From positions 220,088-284,087 of the forward strand of contig CAJNOP010000201.1 in NCBI GenBank assembly GCA_905250075.1: 64,000 nucleotides of DNA, written 5' to 3'. A program made the position numbers and the translations under genes. A model generated the notes under the pieces. It made no database searches, was not told where the DNA came from, and saw nothing but the letters and a program-made list of their open reading frames with translations. This DNA is from Rotaria sp. Silwood1. Its lineage: Eukaryota; Rotifera; Eurotatoria; Philodinida; Philodinidae. This document shows positions 59,276 to 64,000 of this stretch, in pieces; position 1 is the stretch's first letter; every line of letters starts with the position of its first letter.

Positions 59276-61659
59276 TGTTGATTTTTTTCTCTACTTGGAT
59301 GACTGTAATATACGGTACGCAGAAGAATAAATTCCAAAAAGTATAAAATAAGAACAATTCTTCACAATACGAAGAATATCTCACATAAAACAGCACCTGC
59401 GTACCTTGAAGATTTACTGAAGTAGTGGAACCAATAAAATTAGATTGATGAGTAAGAAAATTTCTACAAAAAGGTAAAAAAAAACACAACGTTCGAAAAT
59501 AATAGTATCTTTCTATATAAATAGACATAATTATATGTTATATTTTAATTACTCAGGACATTAAGCCAATACTACAGTAAAGACACACGGTCTCTACAAT
59601 TGTAACGAATTCTACACCCTTCGTCGGTTTTGTGCATTTGTAGGACGATCTCTTTAAGTTCTTTGTCACACTGTTTTTTTAGTGTGTTATGAATATCTGA
59701 GGTTAGTAACATACAACTTAGTACTGCCATCTCACTTTGTGATACTTTTCTTTTTCAAAAAACAAATGTTTCGAAAGGCCAAAAAAGTGACTTTCATATA
59801 GTTCCATGACACTTGCAACAGAGGTATTTTCTCTTTTTTAGAAGTAAAATGATTCTTCACTTCTTATATTTTCTTGAATTCTAACTGAGTTTTAGATAGC
59901 ATTGGGATGCCTGGTTCCCTGTGAAATTTTTCTGGATTCGGTTATCTGGAGTGTGGGTGTGGACGCGGGCGATTCTCAGCACCGATGAATGAAGGTGTGA
60001 TGCCAAACGTAGAGGAATCTCTCACCGATAGTACCCACACTCCTTAGGCAACCAAAGGACGAATGAAATAGCTAATTTTTTTCTAGCCGTGGTGGTATGT
60101 CGTGTCTAGTCTTTTTGTCGTCAACGACACTGTACACAACGAATTGTAGTTTTATTTTGTGATCGTATTTGGATTAGTCTAAATGATAGACGTATAAGGA
60201 AGAAGGTTATATTCGATCATGCACACAATATGTCGCTTACCAAGCACCTAATCGATTGAACTATCAATTTCTACATGTTGATAAACATTCTAAGATGCCG
60301 TTGAATACAATTTTACTATGAATATAAATTTTTATCATAAAATACTGAATCGATTGCATAAAATTGAATAGAACTAATTTAATTTTTTTCTTATTTTACC
60401 GAATGTTTCTTCTGATCACTGACGTCTAGGAAACTCATTTTCCGCTGAAAAAAACCTAAACAACAAAAATAAAAAAAACCGTTTAGTTTACATCATGATT
60501 GAAGTTCATTTCAATTTTTAATTTTTGCAATTTAAACTGATAAATAAACTGAAATTATGTAATTTACATATTTTCAAATTAATCACAAAAATCCGTATTT
60601 AGAATAAAATGTAATTATAACATAAAGAGATAAGAAAGGCTTTTAAAGTAAATTATATTAGTTCAATTTAGGGCCTAACAATTTTTAAAAAACATTTAAA
60701 GGTAGTTTTTATCGAGAAGTAATCAGAATCCATTGTATTTTCATATGTCTTTGTGTTTCGATATAGATTTGTATTTTTAATACAAGAAAAAATACAAGTT
60801 TTTATTCTTCAGGAAGGTAATTATTTAGACTGATTCAAATGACATCCATCTCTCTTTGAATCATACTTTATCTTTAGAAGGTCCGTCTGATGTGGAACAC
60901 TATCGAAGCAAATATTTGAATTCACATTTCGCCTAATTTTTTCCCACTTTTCTATTATTCTGACTATTCTCGAGGGAGTGGGCTAGAGACCGGCGAGGTG
61001 TGGGCTTGCGTAGAGAATGGGTACGAGCGTTGGTATGGTGTGTGGTGGGTCTTCTATGTAACTACACGTACATCCATTCGACTCACAGCACCCACAATCA
61101 CATCCATCCATATCCTCTTTTTCTGAGTATCTGTTTTCTTTTTTAGAGAAGCTTTGAATTCTGACGATCAGTTATCTTTATTTTTCTTTTTCGTCTGTTG
61201 ACTCTTTAATTAATTGTAAAACTAAATAAATTCATCTTGCAGAACAACAAAGAATCCTTTTCGGTAAGTATCCTAAAATATTCGGAATCTCCGATCTCGG
61301 TTCCGAAAATTTTTTTCAGCCTCGGTCCTCGCTGATCTCTAGAGTGGATAGACCTAACTGATATGTAAGACCTCTAAGACTAAATTTGACGGGTAGTGTG
61401 GACATTTTAGATTAGTCTTGGACGACATCCTCACTTATTCTTTTGCTTACCTGGGGTGTGAATGTAGGTGGGTGACCGATGAAGAGAAGTCTTTCCCTCA
61501 TCTATTAACAGGCGAACCAAACTTCAGCCTTAAATATATTGTGGAAGTATGTTCTATATTCAGGGAGAACACTTGAAGTTCGATTTAGCATCTATGGTCA
61601 CAATTTAGCAGCATGTCCTAATTTAGAGTGATGCTGAAAAATTTACCTGTTATTCAAAA
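59276..61659. other. Intergenic region with two GT/AC palindromes
   Basis: At 59948-60046, GGAGTGTGGGT faces ACCCACACTCC across about 75 bp. At 60975-61115 a longer GT-rich stretch (GAGTGGGCTAGAG, GGTGTGTGGTGGGT) is followed by AC-rich sequence (CACCCACAATCACATCCATC). A further single GT-rich run lies at about 61450-61475. No gene recognised. Confidence 0.5.
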
Positions 61660-61664
61660 AAAAA

Positions 61665-62290
61665 CCAATGCAACCTTTTTTTGTTAAGAGATGGCATTAT
61701 TTCTTACTAGTGAGCAGCATGCAAAAGAAAGCAGCGAATATATGTTTACCTTGCCTGTGCACATTCTTTATTTGAGTAAGCAATGAAGAAATTGATTTTT
61801 TCTATAAGATGCACAAAAGGTTGCTTTTACATATTTATTCTATGTCGCAAACGAAGGATAGAGAAAAAGAAAACCTTGAAGTCTGAGCAACGACTCTCAT
61901 GTCATTACAGTGGCGATAATCAACACGGCACTTATGAGACATCAAGACGTTGACAATGTTGAGATGATTTTTGTTGCACAGAGACATTTAGGCATCCAAT
62001 GGGAAACAGAATTCTTTTTCCTTCAGTCGCTCACATTTGTACTTGGCAATAATTTTGAGTTTGGACTTTTGTGTGGATAGGATAAAGAAGCGGCTTGTAA
62101 TGGTTTGAGTGTCGACATCGGTGCTGTAGGTATCAATGTGTGGACGAGAATGTTGATATTTAATTGGTTTCGTAACTGTGTTGCTCTGTAGGTTTGCGTG
62201 TTGGCAAACGTATGATTGTGGGTTTGCTATTGTGTGAGGGTTCAAGGATTTGTGTGAGAAGTGTTGTTGGCTTAGAGTTGAAAGTCTTGT
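61665..62290 (+). repeat. Dispersed repeat A, copy 3 (forward), with GT-rich tail
   Basis: The body 61700-62065 shares with copy 2 the order: TTCTTAC-GTGAG, CTGTGCAC-TTCTTT, ATGTCGCAAACGAAG-ATAG, AGAAAAAGAAA, CATTACAGTG and CAATCAACA. It is followed by a GT-rich tail at about 62090-62290. It is the most diverged of the three copies. It lacks a conserved frame. Confidence 0.65.
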
Positions 62291-62739
62291 AGACCTGCAA
62301 CGGGTTGAGTGTTTTTTTTCAGGCGGGTCATCGAGGACACTTGAAATCTTTTACTCTATTAATAAAAAACCAATGGAAAATCGAGCCCTACAAATTTAAT
62401 GAATGAGCTATTCCTTTCAAAAAGGGTGAGGCACATGATAATACGAAGAAGCAAAGGAAAAACGTTTCAAAACTTTTCATGTGATACCTTTCAATAAGTA
62501 CAATGAATAGGACAATATCTATATATTATTTTAGATAGTTTTTCATCTATAAATACATGACTTTGATACAAGATATGCAAGTTTGGTATTTTCTTCTTTA
62601 AAATCATTATTTAAGGTACTTGAAGGTAGAATGCTGCTTAATTTTTCATTTCTCTTGAGACAGTGAAGAAACAGTGTTACTCCACGTGAAGCATTTTCCC
62701 ATCCATGGGCTACTATGACCAATAGAAAAGTTACAAGAG

Positions 62740-63636
62740 TAGGTGACCGTACAATTCGTTGCAGGACAATTCGTTGCAAGACAATTCGTCGCAACGATAT
62801 AATCCAATTATAACTTATCATTATTTTCTCATAAATGAATTGACCTATTAAGATAAGTTAGAAACACATAATTCAATGAATATGACAATTGTAGAGACTA
62901 TTTTTAATCACTAAACTTTGATTTTTGATTCCGAGCAGTACAATAATCGTCTGGTACACATAAAAAGTTAGGTTCTTTGAATTATGTCAGCGGTAAAAGT
63001 TTTCTTATAGAAACAGAAGTGGTGCTGCATCTTTCTTTCAATTCCTATTGTAGCTCAGGATTTACGACACATGGAACAATAATTTGAGAAAATAAGTGAA
63101 ACTTAGTGTTCACTAACAAAGATTGGCTTTAGCATAACTAAAAAAAGCTTTTGATCAAATCTTTTTATTAAATATCCTTATTTAATGTACAAATTGTGTT
63201 AGTTTAAAAATTATCAGCTCTTATTTAACATGTTTAAAATTAAACTAGTTTGAATTCATCGATAATTTATACAGTGCTAACACTAGTGTTGATGATTTCT
63301 CACATTTGAGGGTTTTTCATCTCATCAGTATTAGTCGTGATGCATAAAATAGATCCGAATTTTTTTATAAAACCAGAATTTCTTATGACAATACAACCCA
63401 AAATAAAAATTCAAAGTTTAGTGATTAAAAATAGTCTCTACAATTGTCATACTCATTGAATTACGCGTTTCTAACTTATCTTAATAGGTCAATTCATTTA
63501 TGAGAAAATAATGGAAAGTTGCAATTGGATAATATCATTGCGACGAATTGTCCCGCAACGAATTGTCTTGCACAAATTGTCCATGCGATGAATTGTCCGC
63601 GACGAATTGTCCTGCAACGAATTGTCCTAGCACCAC
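62740..63636. mobile_element. Foldback element with GACAATTCGTTGC-type terminal arrays
   Basis: Inverted arms: 62740-62940 against 63410-63636, nearly identical over blocks such as TAAGATAAGTTAGAAAC, GACAATTGTAGAGACTATTT and TTAATCACTAAACTTTGA. Each terminus is a tandem array of about 15-bp units, GGACAATTCGTTGCA on the left (about three) and its complement on the right (about six). About 470 bp of unrelated DNA lies between the arms. No coding sequence and no certain target duplication. The high arm similarity suggests a fairly young insertion or ongoing arm homogenisation. Confidence 0.8.
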
Positions 63637-64000
63637 ATGAGTATAATTTTTGACTTGAAAACAGAATTCATCTGTTTTAAGTTGTTTTTATTAATATCTC
63701 AGTTTTCTTTCAAAGTTACATGAGACTAGCAGAAGGCGAACATTTCACATGGAAAGAACGTTTTTCTGTTATTCGTACATTCAGAGCATGATCCGATACT
63801 TACTTATCATCAAGAGTTTCTGACAACCAGTGAGAAACAGTTCAAAAGTGAGTCTGAAATTTTGAGATGGAAAATTTCTAGCATAGACAGCGTTTAGGTG
63901 GTGGATTGGTAAGTAACTTTTCTTGATCATGATCAATACATTCAATCTACTGCAAGACCACTCATTATATAGCGGAAAGCTGGAATGCCAATCATGGTTA
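63637..64000. other. Right edge, nothing recognised
   Basis: About 360 bases with no open frame of note; a gene could begin beyond the window. Confidence 0.4.

Noticed and set aside
62543-62821. 92-codon open frame containing repeated RIVLQ units
   Set aside because: The repeats are the GACAATTCGTTGC arrays of the foldback element read as protein.
1-64000. LTR retrotransposon, retroviral or Polinton-like fossils
   Set aside because: No long terminal repeats, reverse transcriptase, integrase, capsid or packaging-ATPase motifs were recognised in any of the open frames.
1-64000. CRISPR arrays, rRNA genes or intact tRNA genes
   Set aside because: None seen; the only tRNA-like sequence is the degenerate module at 25161-25241.

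Overview
This is an AT-rich eukaryotic window with short GT-AG introns, scattered genes and long non-coding stretches full of small inverted-repeat elements. The best guess is a bdelloid rotifer (Rotaria-like). The reasons are an F-box pseudogene of a type I associate with bdelloids, a bacterial-looking intronless carbohydrate gene, and splice acceptors just upstream of most start codons, as expected for spliced-leader trans-splicing. This assignment is inference; no species marker was seen.

Layout. 1-2287: non-coding. 2288-17568 (minus strand): one 20-exon gene for a 1,689-residue multi-Tudor protein with an internal RG/RGG region, probably part of the piRNA/germ-granule machinery. 18.9-19.4 kb: F-box pseudogene. 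19.4-31.4 kb: gene-poor, with a nested foldback element holding a tRNA-Thr-like module (24.7-25.65 kb), two hAT-type MITEs 27 bp apart, each with a perfect 8-bp target duplication (26.4-27.19 kb), and another foldback (27.34-27.75 kb). 31.4-32.5 kb: two-exon DUF3431 membrane protein gene. 38.4-39.8 kb: five-exon B-box/coiled-coil gene. 44.56-44.85 kb: dynein light chain (LC8)-like gene. 46.2-47.5 kb: dispersed repeat plus foldback. 47.9-49.1 kb: broken type II membrane protein gene, glycosyltransferase-like. 51.2-52.7 kb (minus): nucleotide-sugar transporter-like gene. 57.2-59.3 kb (minus): three-domain nucleotidyltransferase-HAD-kinase gene. 59.3-64 kb: GT/AC-rich palindromes and a foldback with GACAATTCGTTGC-type terminal arrays.

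How the genes fit together. The three-domain enzyme could phosphorylate, dephosphorylate and activate an unusual sugar or polar group. The transporter next to it on the same strand could carry the activated donor into the Golgi. The broken glycosyltransferase-like gene and the DUF3431 gene lie in the same 28 kb. A loose surface-glycan neighbourhood is therefore possible, but it is inference from proximity. No LTR, retroviral or Polinton-like element was recognised.
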